Of a stretch of DNA of 27,531 bases, positions 1-9,700 are shown one piece after another; the stretch's first letter is position 1; every line of letters starts with the position of its first letter. The stretch is from positions 1 through 27,531 of the forward strand of contig CABVDL010000027.1 of NCBI GenBank assembly GCA_902497035.1. Direction: 5' to 3'. Under the pieces are notes generated by a model. It had not been told where the DNA came from and did not search any database. It saw only the letters and a list, made by a program, of their open reading frames with translations. Source of the stretch: an uncultured Prevotella sp. Lineage in GTDB: Bacteria > Bacteroidota > Bacteroidia > Bacteroidales > Bacteroidaceae. Both the position numbers and the translations under genes were made by a program.

Positions 1-2
1 AC

Positions 3-980
3 ATCAACACCCGGGTATATCCGCTACCCGCTGATGAGTATATGACGGACCGCATTGTCATGCTCTACCTCGACAACGATTCTTACCAAGTAACGGCAAC
101 GCAGTTCGACAGCATTCCGCTCTCTTATGAGATGGGATCATCACCCATACTCCGCGAAAACAATTATCAGGTTAGCGGAGGACTGGCTCAACAACAGTAT
201 CAGCGATGGCACGACGCTCTTTGGCCGATGCGACTAAAATCGGCATTGGCAAGTCTGAGTGCATGGCGATATAAATATGGCGGGGCGGTATTTGGCGGAC
301 CGCAACATCCCGACCAGCAAGAGGCACTGCGCTTAGAGGCTGTTGCTGACTCCATCATGAAAATCTGTGAGCAACAGAGCGACGGCTATGCTTGGGCGCA
401 TCCCGACGAGCCCTACTCGCTCTACATCTGGTCACAACACCTCGATGACAAGTTCCGCTACACTGCCGCCGAGCTCGACACAATGGCTTTGCACTTCCGC
501 GGCAACAAAGACACAAAGGGCTATGCGGCTTTTCTGAAGGGCATCGACGCCGCACACCGATATGCCAAAGGCTTACATTATCAAGACATCACGTTGCGCA
601 CCACCGACGGCAAAGCCGTGCGCCTCTCCGCATTGGTGAAGAAAGGCCAGTACACACTGCTCGACTTCTGGGCCTCGTGGTGCGGGCCTTGCCGCGCATC
701 CATTCCTTCGATGAAACAGCTGCACAAGGACAAGCCCGCGCTGAAAATCATCAGTGTCTCGTGTGACAAGAATCTTGCTGACTGGAATCGTGCCATGATG
801 GAAGAGAAGATGCCGTGGACACAGGTAGTGCTGCCCCAGAATGCTAAGCTCAAAGAGCAGGCCGTCAACGCCTATCACATCCAGTTCATCCCCTCGCTCG
901 TACTCATTGCGCCCGACGGCACCATTGCCTATGCAGCAAGCAGTGCTCAAGCAATCATCTCACAAATAAAAGCAAAATAG
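3..980 (+). CDS. TlpA-like thioredoxin-fold protein, 5' partial
   Basis: This is the C-terminal part of an envelope thiol-disulfide oxidoreductase of the TlpA/ResA type. The frame is open back to the window edge, so the first ATG at 42 is probably internal and the true start lies outside. The last ~130 residues form a thioredoxin fold with the active site WCGPC in the context LLDFWASWCGPCRASIP (about 658-700), followed by a region ending in a cis-proline-like FIPSLVLIAPDG segment. The preceding ~190 residues resemble the divergent helical N-terminal regions of Bacteroidales TlpA-family proteins, but I cannot name a domain. Such proteins usually reduce or exchange disulfides in the periplasm; the substrate is unknown. 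The gene ends just before a repeat block and converges on the ATPase gene. The thioredoxin assignment is firm; the exact family is less so. Confidence 0.85.
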   Translation: MNTRVYPLPADEYMTDRIVMLYLDNDSYQVTATQFDSIPLSYEMGSSPILRENNYQVSGGLAQQQYQRWHDALWPMRLKSALASLSAWRYKYGGAVFGGPQHPDQQEALRLEAVADSIMKICEQQSDGYAWAHPDEPYSLYIWSQHLDDKFRYTAAELDTMALHFRGNKDTKGYAAFLKGIDAAHRYAKGLHYQDITLRTTDGKAVRLSALVKKGQYTLLDFWASWCGPCRASIPSMKQLHKDKPALKIISVSCDKNLADWNRAMMEEKMPWTQVVLPQNAKLKEQAVNAYHIQFIPSLVLIAPDGTIAYAASSAQAIISQIKAK

Positions 981-1009
981 AAGATAGCTCTGGCGTGGCA
1001 AACAATTGA

Positions 1010-1117
1010 GTTAGGAGTTAGTAGTTAGGAGTTAGTAGTTAGAAGTTGGTAGTTGGTGCAACTCCTAACTCCTAACTCCTAACTCCTAACTCCTAACTTC
1101 TAACTCCTAACTTCTAA
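1010..1117. repeat. TTAGGAGT-type simple repeat forming an inverted repeat
   Basis: The left half (1010-1057) is made of GTTAGGAGTTAGTA-like units. The right half (about 1060-1117) is made of the complementary CTCCTAA units, so the block can fold into one long imperfect hairpin with a very short loop. It fills the gap between two convergent genes and could act as a bidirectional terminator. Its right end runs into the 3' end of the ATPase gene and supplies that gene's stop codon. The repeat itself is seen directly; the terminator role is inference. Confidence 0.85.
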
Positions 1118-2375
1118 GGCATCCTATCGGAACAACATAAACGCCATCCTTGCGACGGTAAGCGTACGACTCGGTACCTGTAAGGACCATCTTAAACGAG
1201 GGAGACTTCATACGGGTCGTGTCTATTTTCTTTTCCAACTCATTCAGAGTTTTAACGCCCTCTTCAATTTTAGTATGGCCTCCAAGCTTAATCTCAATGA
1301 GGCCGTATTGTCCATTTCGCAGGTGTATGACAGCGTCGCATTCAAGTCCGTCTTTATCTCTATAATGATAGACCTCACCATTTAATACATCAGCATAGAC
1401 ACGCAAGTCTCTGACACACAAGGTCTCAAACATAAGTCCGAAGGTCTCAAGGTCATTGATGAGATCATTGGGTCCAATGCCCAAGGCCGCAACAGCAATA
1501 GACGGATCCGTAAAATAACGGTTGTCTGATGTCCTGATGGCTGTCTTCGACCGCAGATTAGGATTCCAGGCACGCATGTCTTCAATGACAAAGATCTCTT
1601 TTAGGGCATTAATATAGGAAGCGACGGTCTCTTCGTCCAAGGAATCCGTATCATTTACTTTCATGTCATTGCGAATAGCGGTAGTAGCCGCCATGGCCCC
1701 TTGGTAACGGGCGTATGAACGCATGAGCCGTTTCGCACGTTCCGGATCACGTTGAACGCCGTCTGCCCTTGATATGTCTTTGTTTACCACGGCTTCATAA
1801 TAGTCAAAAGCCTGCTCTAAGGCATCGGTGCCGGTCATGTCGGTTGACTCCGGCCAACCACCACGGCATGTGACAAAAGCTATGTCTTGTAGCGACAATT
1901 TGTTGATACCGGCTATTTGTGCAGGTTGGTTGAATAAGTCGGCAAGGCTCACGCTTCCGTCGGACTCCTGCGATTCCCATAAGCTCATGGGCCTCATGGT
2001 AAGCCACGAGAAGCGCCCCGTCCCTGAGTGTTTGGTCTCGCCTTGAGGCGGAACGGCAGAGCCGGTAAGGATGAACAGGCCGTGCTCATTGCGGTGATCA
2101 ACCTCAAACCTTATGCTGTCCCATAAGGAGGGAGCCAACTGCCATTCGTCTATCAAGCGCGGGTTCTTGCCTTGGAGCAATAGCTGCGGATTAATCTCAG
2201 CCAAGGAAATATTCTGATTGATCCTTTGTGGGTCATTCATATACAAGATGCTTGCGGCAACCTGTTCTGCTGTTGTGGTCTTTCCACACCATTTTGCGCC
2301 TTGTATGAGCACTGCGCCCTTTCTTGCGAGTCTGTCAGCAAGCAGTTTATCTGCTATTCTTTTCTTGTACTGCAT
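1107..2375 (-). CDS. AAA ATPase with DUF4143 C-terminal domain
   Basis: This is a complete 422-aa member of the AAA_14/DUF4143 ATPases, a family that is widespread in Bacteroidales and has no settled function. The Walker A motif GAKWCGKTT is at residues 26-34. A Walker B-like segment, RLIDEWQLAP, has D76 and E77. The C-terminal part carries D347 (ECDAVIHL) and E361-x-K363 (LIEIKLGG), the arrangement of a PD-(D/E)XK nuclease-like fold. No signal peptide or membrane segment is visible, so it should be cytoplasmic. The gene lies 209 bp downstream of the hybrid regulator on the same strand but has its own -7 box (2401-2408) and a direct-repeat array upstream. The last residues (LRS and the stop) are encoded inside the TTAGGAGT repeat. 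Family assignment is strong; whether it cleaves DNA is unknown. Confidence 0.9.
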   Translation of the reverse strand: MQYKKRIADKLLADRLARKGAVLIQGAKWCGKTTTAEQVAASILYMNDPQRINQNISLAEINPQLLLQGKNPRLIDEWQLAPSLWDSIRFEVDHRNEHGLFILTGSAVPPQGETKHSGTGRFSWLTMRPMSLWESQESDGSVSLADLFNQPAQIAGINKLSLQDIAFVTCRGGWPESTDMTGTDALEQAFDYYEAVVNKDISRADGVQRDPERAKRLMRSYARYQGAMAATTAIRNDMKVNDTDSLDEETVASYINALKEIFVIEDMRAWNPNLRSKTAIRTSDNRYFTDPSIAVAALGIGPNDLINDLETFGLMFETLCVRDLRVYADVLNGEVYHYRDKDGLECDAVIHLRNGQYGLIEIKLGGHTKIEEGVKTLNELEKKIDTTRMKSPSFKMVLTGTESYAYRRKDGVYVVPIGCLRS

Positions 2376-2400
2376 ATTTTCACGAATATAGATGACGGTA

Positions 2401-2408
2401 CAAAGTTA
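2401..2408 (-). promoter_or_regulatory. -7 box for the ATPase gene
   Basis: On the minus strand this reads TAACTTTG, a full match to the Bacteroidetes -7 consensus TAnnTTTG. It predicts a short leader of about 20 nt before the ATG at 2375. I found no convincing -33 element at the usual spacing; that position lies at the edge of the 23-bp repeat array. Confidence 0.6.
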
Positions 2409-2424
2409 CCCATTTATTTCCACA

Positions 2425-2510
2425 ATTCGGATGATTGTCGGGTTTTTATTCGGATGATTGTCGGAATTTTATTCGGATGATTGTCGGAATTTCATTCGGA
2501 TGATTGTCGG
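2425..2510. repeat. Four 23-bp direct repeats upstream of the ATPase gene
   Basis: The 17-bp core ATTCGGATGATTGTCGG occurs without mismatch at 2425, 2448, 2471 and 2494, exactly 23 bp apart. The 6-bp linkers vary only slightly (GTTTTT, AATTTT, AATTTC). The array lies just upstream of the ATPase promoter and between that gene and the end of the hybrid regulator. It has too few units and linkers far too short to be a CRISPR. It could be an operator array or a recognition site for the ATPase itself. Confidence 0.95.
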
Positions 2511-2584
2511 TGGTCTGTCTTTTCTTGTTTCCGCCATTGGGACACCCACATTCATGGCGCCACAAGGTTTTGCGTCAGATGAGG

Positions 2585-5500
2585 CTAATACTTCTTCTTC
2601 CCATACTCGCTGGGCGAGCAACCGAATTGCTTCTTGAAGGAGGTGGAGAAATGGGAGAGGGTGTTGAAGCCCGTCATGTAGGCGATCTCCGAATGGTATG
2701 CTCGCCGGCTTTGATGAGCTCGGCAGCCTTGTTGAGCTTGTAGGTCTTGAAGAACGTGCTGGGGGTCTCGCCCGTCAGTCCTTTCACCTTATAATAAAGC
2801 TTGGTTCGCGAGACGTGCATCATCTCCGTGGCTTTGTTCACGTCGAGCTCGGCGCTGGCCATCTCCTTCTCCATCACGCGGTAGAGCTCGTCCATGAAGT
2901 GCCGGTCCTGCGCCGACAGCACATCCTCCACGTCCTTGTCGGTCTCCGTGGCCGAGTTGAGGATGGTGCGGGCGCGCTCGCGGTTGGTGAGGAGCGACTT
3001 CACCATCGCCAACAGCACCTTGGGCGCGAAGGGCTTGGTGACGTAAGCGTCGGCCCCGCTGTTCAGGCCCTCCACCTTGTTCTCATCGGTTATCTTCGCC
3101 GTGACGAGAATCACAGGGATGTGACTTGTCTGCAAGTCGTCCTTGATGTTGCGGCAGAGCTCGTAGCCGCTGATGCCCGGCATGACGACATCGCTCAGGA
3201 TGAGACTTGGGTTCTCCTCGCGCGCAATCTTCAGCGCGCTCTCCGCGTCGAAGCAGTAAGCCACCTTGTATTCCGGCGCGAGCAGCGTACGCAGGTAGTG
3301 CACCACCTCGGTATCGTCGTCAACAACAAGAATCTTTGGCCGCCGGTCCTCACCGTGCTTGTCGGCGGTATCGAGATCGCCCGTGACCTGTGTGCTGATT
3401 TTTACGTTGATGTTGTCCTGGTCAAGCTTTTCCTTCTCCTTGTCGGTATAACTGTTGCCGTCGGTGGGCAGCTGCAACGTGAACACTGCCCCGTGACCGT
3501 CGGTGCGGTTTCCGGCGGTCAGTGAGCCGTGGTGCAGCCGGGCCAGTTCGCGGGCATAGTAGAGGCCGATGCCCGATCCCCAGTTGATCGTGCCTTTCGA
3601 CTGGTTGTCGAGCTGATAGTAGCGCTTGAAGATGTTCTCACGCTCGCCTTCGGGAATGCCCTTGCCCGAGTCGGCGATGGACAGCACCACACGCTGCCCG
3701 TTGTCAAGGGTGTCGAGCGTGATGTCGATGCTGCCGCCCCGGGGCGTGAACTTCATGGCGTTGGACATGACGTTATTGAATATCTTCTCTATCTTGTCAG
3801 CGTCGAGCCATGTCGTCAGACTGCCTTCCAACCCCTGCGTGCGAATGCTGATGCCCTTCTCCTCGGCATTGATGGTGTAGATGTCGAGTGCACGCCGCAG
3901 GACGGCGATGATGTCCGTCTGCTCCACGTGCAGCCGCAGGGTGTCGTTCTCCAACTTGTTGAAGTCGAGCAGCTGGTTGACGAGCCTGAGCATGCGTTCC
4001 ACGCTGCGGGCGACGATGTCGAGCAGCCGGCGGTCGGCGACGGCGATGCTCTTGTCGTCTCTGAGCTGCTGCACGGGCCCGGCGATCATGGTGAGCGGGG
4101 TGCGGAACTCGTGCGAGATGTTGGCAAAGAAGCTCATGTTCATCTTGTTGAGCCGTTGCTCCTGCTCGCGCTCATCCTCCGCTTTCTGGGCGAGCCGTTT
4201 CTCCTCGCTGATGCGTCTGCGCGCCTTTCTGACATACCACACGACGGTGGCGGCTGCCAAGAGGTAGAGACACCAGGCCCACCACGCGTTCCACGGTTCG
4301 GGCGCTATGCTCACCTTGATGGTCCGCTCGGCCAAGGGACGGTCAGAGTCGTTGCCCACAATCTTCACGCGGAAAGTGTAGTGGCCCGACGGCAGGTTGG
4401 AGTAGTGGGCCTCGTTGTAGCCGTCGGCATCGGTCCATGAGTTGTCGTGCCCGTCCATGCGGTAATAATAATGTATGCGTTTGTAGTCGCTGTAGTCGAT
4501 GGCCGCGAAGGATATGGCGAAGCTGTTTTGCCGGTATCCGAGCCTTATCTCCTTGGCTGTCTCCATGCTTTCGCTGATGGGCTGGTGGGGGCCCGGCGTG
4601 ATGAGGTTGTTGTGCACCTTGAGGTTCTCAAACATCAGGCGCGGCGTGCCACTGGTCGTGACATTCTGCGGATTGAACATCGTCAGCCCGTGGGTGCCGC
4701 CAAAGACGAGCGTGCCGTCGGGCAGCCGGCAGGAGACGCGGTCGTTGAACTGGAAGCCGCCAATGCCGTCGGCCTCGTGGTAGACGGTGATTTCGCCCGT
4801 GTGCGTGTCCACCTTGTTCAGGCCGTCCATCGTGCTCACCCAGAGGTTGCCGCGCCGGTCCTCCTCCATGCTTGAGATGTCCGAGCACGACAGTCCCTTC
4901 ATCGTTGTCAGCCGGTGCGTGTGCGTGTCGTAGCGCAGCAGGCCGTTGGTCACGGTGCCGAGCCAGAGGTTGCCCTTACTGTCCTGCATGCTCTTCGTGG
5001 GGATATAGACGCTTCGGCGGATGCACGAGTCAAAGTCCTGCTGGCGGATGGGCAGACGCCGTATCTCGCGCGTCTTGCCGTCGATAACCATGATAGGCTG
5101 ATTGAAGGCGCAGATCAGGATGTCGCCATTGCTGAGCGTGGTGATGCCCGGAATGAAGGTAAAGGTCTTGGGGAAGATTTGTCGGACGGTCGTGGTGCCG
5201 TCAGGACTAATGGCCGTCACGTTGTAGCTGGCCGTGGAGACCCATATCGTACCACTGCGGTCTTCACAGAAGTCCATAGGCAGATATATGGGGAACGTCT
5301 TCTCCACGTGCAGCTGTTGTCCATCGAAGCGGCAACGGCTCACACCGCCCATCGAACCCATCCACACCGATCCGTCGCGGGCAATGAACACACGATAAAT
5401 ATCGTTTTTGTCGCTGTTGGTCGGCGTATAGTCGGTTTGCAGCCGCATGAAGCGGTGGGTCTTAGTGTCATAAACGCAGAGACCGGATTTCATTGCGGCG

Positions 5501-6585
5501 ATCCACAGATGATGGCTGTTGTCGGAGGCAACGGCTTTGACGTTTTGCCGGCCCAAGGCCCTGATCAGGTTGGCGTCGGCGTTGAACATGTCCTTGTATT
5601 TGTAAATCACCTTGAAACCTTGTCCGTCGGACCCGAGCCAGAGGTTGCCGCGCGAGTCGGTGTAGATCTGCGTCACATTGAAGTCGGGAGCCTCGAAGGG
5701 AAAACCGTTGTCGGTCTGGTTGATGAGGCGTTGCTGCCGGCGGTCGTAGAACCACAGTCCGTGGCGGAAGGTGTTGAGGAGCAGTCCGCTCTTGCCCATC
5801 GGGTGAATGAGGCTCACCACGTCGTTGCCGATGGCGGGGTGAGCAAGCGCTTCGGGCAGGGCGATATAGCGTCGGCTGTGGGTGTCGAAAAGGCGCAGAC
5901 CGTTGTAACTGCTCAGCCAGAGCCGGTGACCGTCCAAGAGAAAGCTGCCGGTGGTCGGGGCCGTGGGTGTGGTGAACACGGGACGAAAGGAAGACAGCGA
6001 ATAGGCCGTCAGCCTGTTGCCCTTGCGTACCCATAGCAGGTTACGGTCGTCGATGTGGTAAGCGACGTTGAACGGACTGTCGCGGTCGAGGTTGCGCAGG
6101 CGGACGATGAGGTTGTTGTTCTTGGGGTTGTATTCGTTCACCTGGCCCATGGTGAAGAAGAACATGCGGTGGTCACGGCTCTCGGCCATACTGAGCATGT
6201 AGCGGATGTTGACGTTCATCGTCACGCGGTCGAAGCCGTCCTTGCCATTGTAGCGGCAGATGCCGTTGACCGTCAAGACCCACAGTTGGCCCCGCGAGTC
6301 ACAGTAGGCACAGCGCACGTTGTTGTCGGGTAGTCCTGTGCTGTCATCGGTACAGAAATACTGATGAAAGACGGTGCCGTCGAACTTGTTGAGTCCGCGG
6401 AAGGTGCTTATCCACACCTGTCCGAAGCGATCCTCGGCAAAGCCGTTGATCTGTTCGTTCGAGATATGGTTGGAGAGCAGCAGCGGTTGCTCCCGATGGC
6501 TGCCCACGGTCTCCTTAGGCTGGCGCGAGCAGGAGAGCAGCAGCGCGGCTGCGGCGAGGCAGGCAGCGATGAATGTGCGTTTCAT
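2585..6585 (-). CDS. Hybrid two-component regulator of the PUL, frameshifted near the C-terminus
   Basis: This is a one-protein two-component system that senses glycan fragments in the periplasm and activates the divergent susC operon. From the ATG at 6585: signal peptide with a lipobox-like end (ALLLSC), about 650 residues of Reg_prop beta-propeller repeats (such as EDRFGQVWISTFRGLNKFDG), a Y_Y_Y domain (~690-760), one membrane helix (~762-785), HisKA with ISHEFRTPL (H825), HATPase_c (NNVMSNAMKFTP, GSGIGLYYARELA), a receiver with D1132 (LSDVVMPG), and an AraC domain. The uninterrupted frame stops at 2674 after ~1303 residues. One base appears to be missing near 2691-2693; the next frame continues IAYMTGFNTLSHFSTSFKKQ to a TAG at 2585. 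The TTG at 6609 is rejected as a start because a -7 box covers it. The frameshift may be real or a sequencing error. Confidence 0.9.
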
Positions 6586-6606
6586 ACGATTGGCTATTAA
6601 TGCTTG

Positions 6607-6614
6607 CAAAGATA
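6607..6614 (-). promoter_or_regulatory. -7 box for the PUL regulator
   Basis: On the minus strand this reads TATCTTTG, matching TAnnTTTG. A weak -33 partner (TTGG, complement of 6634-6637) is 19 bases away. Transcription would begin near 6600, which leaves the ATG at 6585 as the first usable start and rules out the upstream TTG at 6609. Confidence 0.55.
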
Positions 6615-6653
6615 AAGGCTTTGCGCCTTAAAACCAAGGCGTTGCGGAATAAA

Positions 6654-6709
6654 TTGAACATAAATGCAACTATTTGAACAATTAAGTAAGGCCTTGTTGA
6701 ACAATTGAG
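6654..6709. promoter_or_regulatory. TTGAACA direct repeats, candidate regulator-binding site
   Basis: TTGAACA occurs at 6654-6660, at 6674 (as TTGAACAATTAAG) and at 6697 (as TTGAACAATTGAG). The spacings are 20 and 23 bp, so copies lie on about the same helix face. The proximal copy ends about 45 bp upstream of the susC -7 box, a usual place for an activator. The repeats are seen; binding by the regulator is inference. Confidence 0.45.
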
Positions 6710-6754
6710 CAACCATTCATAACATAAAAGAAAAAGGGGTATGGAAGAATTGAC

Positions 6755-6762
6755 TAACTTTG
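6755..6762 (+). promoter_or_regulatory. -7 box for the susC operon
   Basis: TAACTTTG matches the Bacteroidetes -7 consensus. It predicts a leader of about 30 nt before the susC ATG at 6799. No good -33 TTTG is visible at the usual distance, as expected for a promoter that needs an activator. Confidence 0.6.
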
Positions 6763-6798
6763 CGGCAGAATCAAAACCAATCAAAACCTTAAAAGCGT

Positions 6799-9700
6799 AT
6801 GAAGAATAATTCACGTAAAAAGCGCGTTCTTGCCATGGCCATTCTGTTGGCATCGTGTGGACTGCCTTCGCTGGCGCAGGAACTGTTGCGTGTCAATGGT
6901 GTGGTACTTGATCAGCAATCCAATCCGATGATTGGTGTCACGGTCCGGCCTGATGCCGGTTCCGGGGGTGTCGTCACCGACCTTGACGGTAAGTTCGTCA
7001 TTCAGGTGAAGCGGGGTGCCAAGCTCACCTTTTCTTATTTAGGTTATCGCAACACCACCATTGCGGCCTCGCCACAGATGAAAGTGACGATGCAGGAAGA
7101 AAGCAAGGTGCTCAACGACGTGGTGGTCGTGGGTTACGGCGTGCAGCGCAAGAGCTCTGTCACCGGTGCCATCTCGCAGGTGAAAGCGGAGGACATGGAG
7201 CACCGCACCATCAGCGATGCCAACCAGGCCTTGCAGGGTAAGACCTCCGGCGTGCAGGTCATCACCACCTCGGCAGCGCCGGGCAGCACCCCCACCGTCC
7301 GCATCCGTGGATTCTCGTCGAATGTCAGTTCCAGTCCGCTTTATGTCGTCGATGGCGTGCGTACGACAAACATAGCCGGTCTTGACCCCAACGACATCGC
7401 ATCGATGGAGATCCTCAAGGATGCTGCCTCGGCTGCCATCTACGGTGCTGAGGCCGGCAACGGCGTGGTGCTCATCACTACGAAGAAAGGTACCACCGGC
7501 AGCGGCAAGATAAGCTATAACTTTCAATTGGCCTCACAGTCGGTCAACCATGTGCCTAAAGTACTCAACGCCGAAGAGTATATCGATTACATGACCGAGG
7601 CCGGCGCCTTCACCAAAGACTACATGCTGAAGAACTGGGACGGCGTGACCAACACCAACTGGGCGAAGGAAGCATTCGAGAACGGACTGATGATGAAGCA
7701 TAATCTTGCCTTTCAGGGCGGCAACAGAGATGGCAACTACTATCTTTCACTGTCTTATCTCGACAACGATGGCATCGTGAAAGGCGACCGCGACAGCTAC
7801 ACGCGCCTCACGGCAACCATCAATGCCGAATACCATATTAAGAAGTGGCTCAAAGTGGGCACGACCAACCAGATAGAGAAATACAATACCCGAGCCGTGT
7901 CAGAAGGCAGTGAGTACGGATCGGTGCTTACGGCCGTAATGACGATGGATCCGCTCACACCCGTCTATTACAGTGCCGACAATCTGCCTTATTTCATGGC
8001 GCAGGCGCAGGCCAACGGCCGCACGCTGCTGCGGGCCGACAACGGTGACTATTATGGCGTGTCACGCTTCTCCAACGGTGAGCAGTACAATCCGCTGCTG
8101 ATGAGCGAGAACAATGCCAACAAAGCCTCCGGCTTCAATGTCAATGGATCTATCTACGCCGACTTCACGCCGCTGAAGGGCTTCACCTTCACCTCGCGCT
8201 TCGGCTACCGGCTGGGCGGCACACGCAACCGCACGGTGTCGCTGCCCTTCTATGGCAACGCCACGCAGAGCCGCGACTTAGTGGATATGAGCAGCACGTC
8301 ATCAACCTCCATCTATTACCAGTGGGAAAACTTCGCCAACTACATGAAGACCTTCGGCGGACACACGCTCACGGCAATGGTCGGCATGAGCTACCAAGAA
8401 TCCACTTACGATTACGTGGGCGGTACGCTCAATGCCAACGGCGAGGATGCTGTGACCAAGAACGATCCGCTCTTCTATTATCTCCATTATAAGGCAGCAT
8501 CGGCCACGCAGGTGGTTGACGGCGAAAAGTCCCGCAGCTCAAAACTCTCTTATTTTGGCCGCGTGGGGTACAACTACCGCGACCGTTATTATGCACAGTT
8601 CTCCCTTCGCGCCGATGCCGCCGACCTGAGCCAACTGCCCAAGAACAAGCGTTGGGGCTACTTCCCCGCCGCATCCGTTGGCTGGACGGTATCGGAAGAG
8701 AAGTTCTTCCAACCTCTGCGCAAGGTCTTTGACAGCGTCAAGCTGCGCGCCAGCTGGGGTCAGAACGGTTCGCTCTCGGCTCTCGGCGGCTACAGCTACG
8801 GCACCGACATGGCCCAGGCGGGCATCTATGCCTTCGAGCCTGGACTGAACTATACCAAAGCCGTATCGCCATCGACGATGGGCAACAACGACCTGAAGTG
8901 GGAGACCTCGGAGCAGTTCGACATCGGTCTCGACCTCTATGCATTGAACACAAGACTCAACTTCAGCGTTGATTATTACAATAAGAATACAAAGGACCTG
9001 CTTATCTGGAACACCACACCGTCGCTCGAAATTGGAGGCGCTACGTCACCCATTAATGCGGGTAAGGTACGCAACCGTGGCGTTGAGCTCGAGTTAGGAT
9101 GGCGTGACCACATCGGCAACTTCCATTACAGCGTCAAGGGCAACCTCTCAACCTTGTCGAACAAGGTGACCTACATCGACCCGTCCATCACGAGGCTTAC
9201 CGGTACAAGGTTCCACACCTACGACATTACCTATTTTGAACAAGGCTATCCTGTTTACTATTTCCGCGGCTACAAGTTCAAGGGCGTAGATCCGGAGACC
9301 GGCGATCCCTTGTTCTACGACCTTGACGGCGACAACCAGATAACGGAGAACGACCGCACGAAGATAGGCGACGGCATACCCTCGTTCACCTACGGCATTA
9401 CGCTCACGGCCGCTTACAAGGGCTTCGACTTCACGCTCTTCGGCACGGGCTCGCAAGGCAACGACGTGTTCTGCTGCATCAACCGCCCCGACATGCTGGC
9501 CTGGAACAAGATGAAAGACTATCTCTATGACGGGCGCTGGACAAAGAATCACACAGATGCCTCCGTTCCACGCGCAGGAGCCAACAACATGGACAAATAC
9601 TCCGTGTCGGACGCTATGGTCAAGGACGGCTCGTTCTTCAAGATCAAGCAGATGCAGCTTGGTTACACATTGCCCAAGCAGTGGCTCAACAAGATCTTTA

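Noticed and set aside
2425..2510. Possible CRISPR array
   Set aside because: Only four repeats with nearly constant 6-bp linkers instead of unique spacers of about 30 bp, and no cas genes.
4915..6036. Long open frame (373 aa) antisense to the PUL regulator
   Set aside because: It is a shadow of the GC-rich regulator gene with no recognisable domain; the regulator frame has clear propeller repeats throughout.
6586..6609. TTG start of the PUL regulator at 6609
   Set aside because: A -7 box overlaps it, and the ATG at 6585 begins a proper signal peptide.
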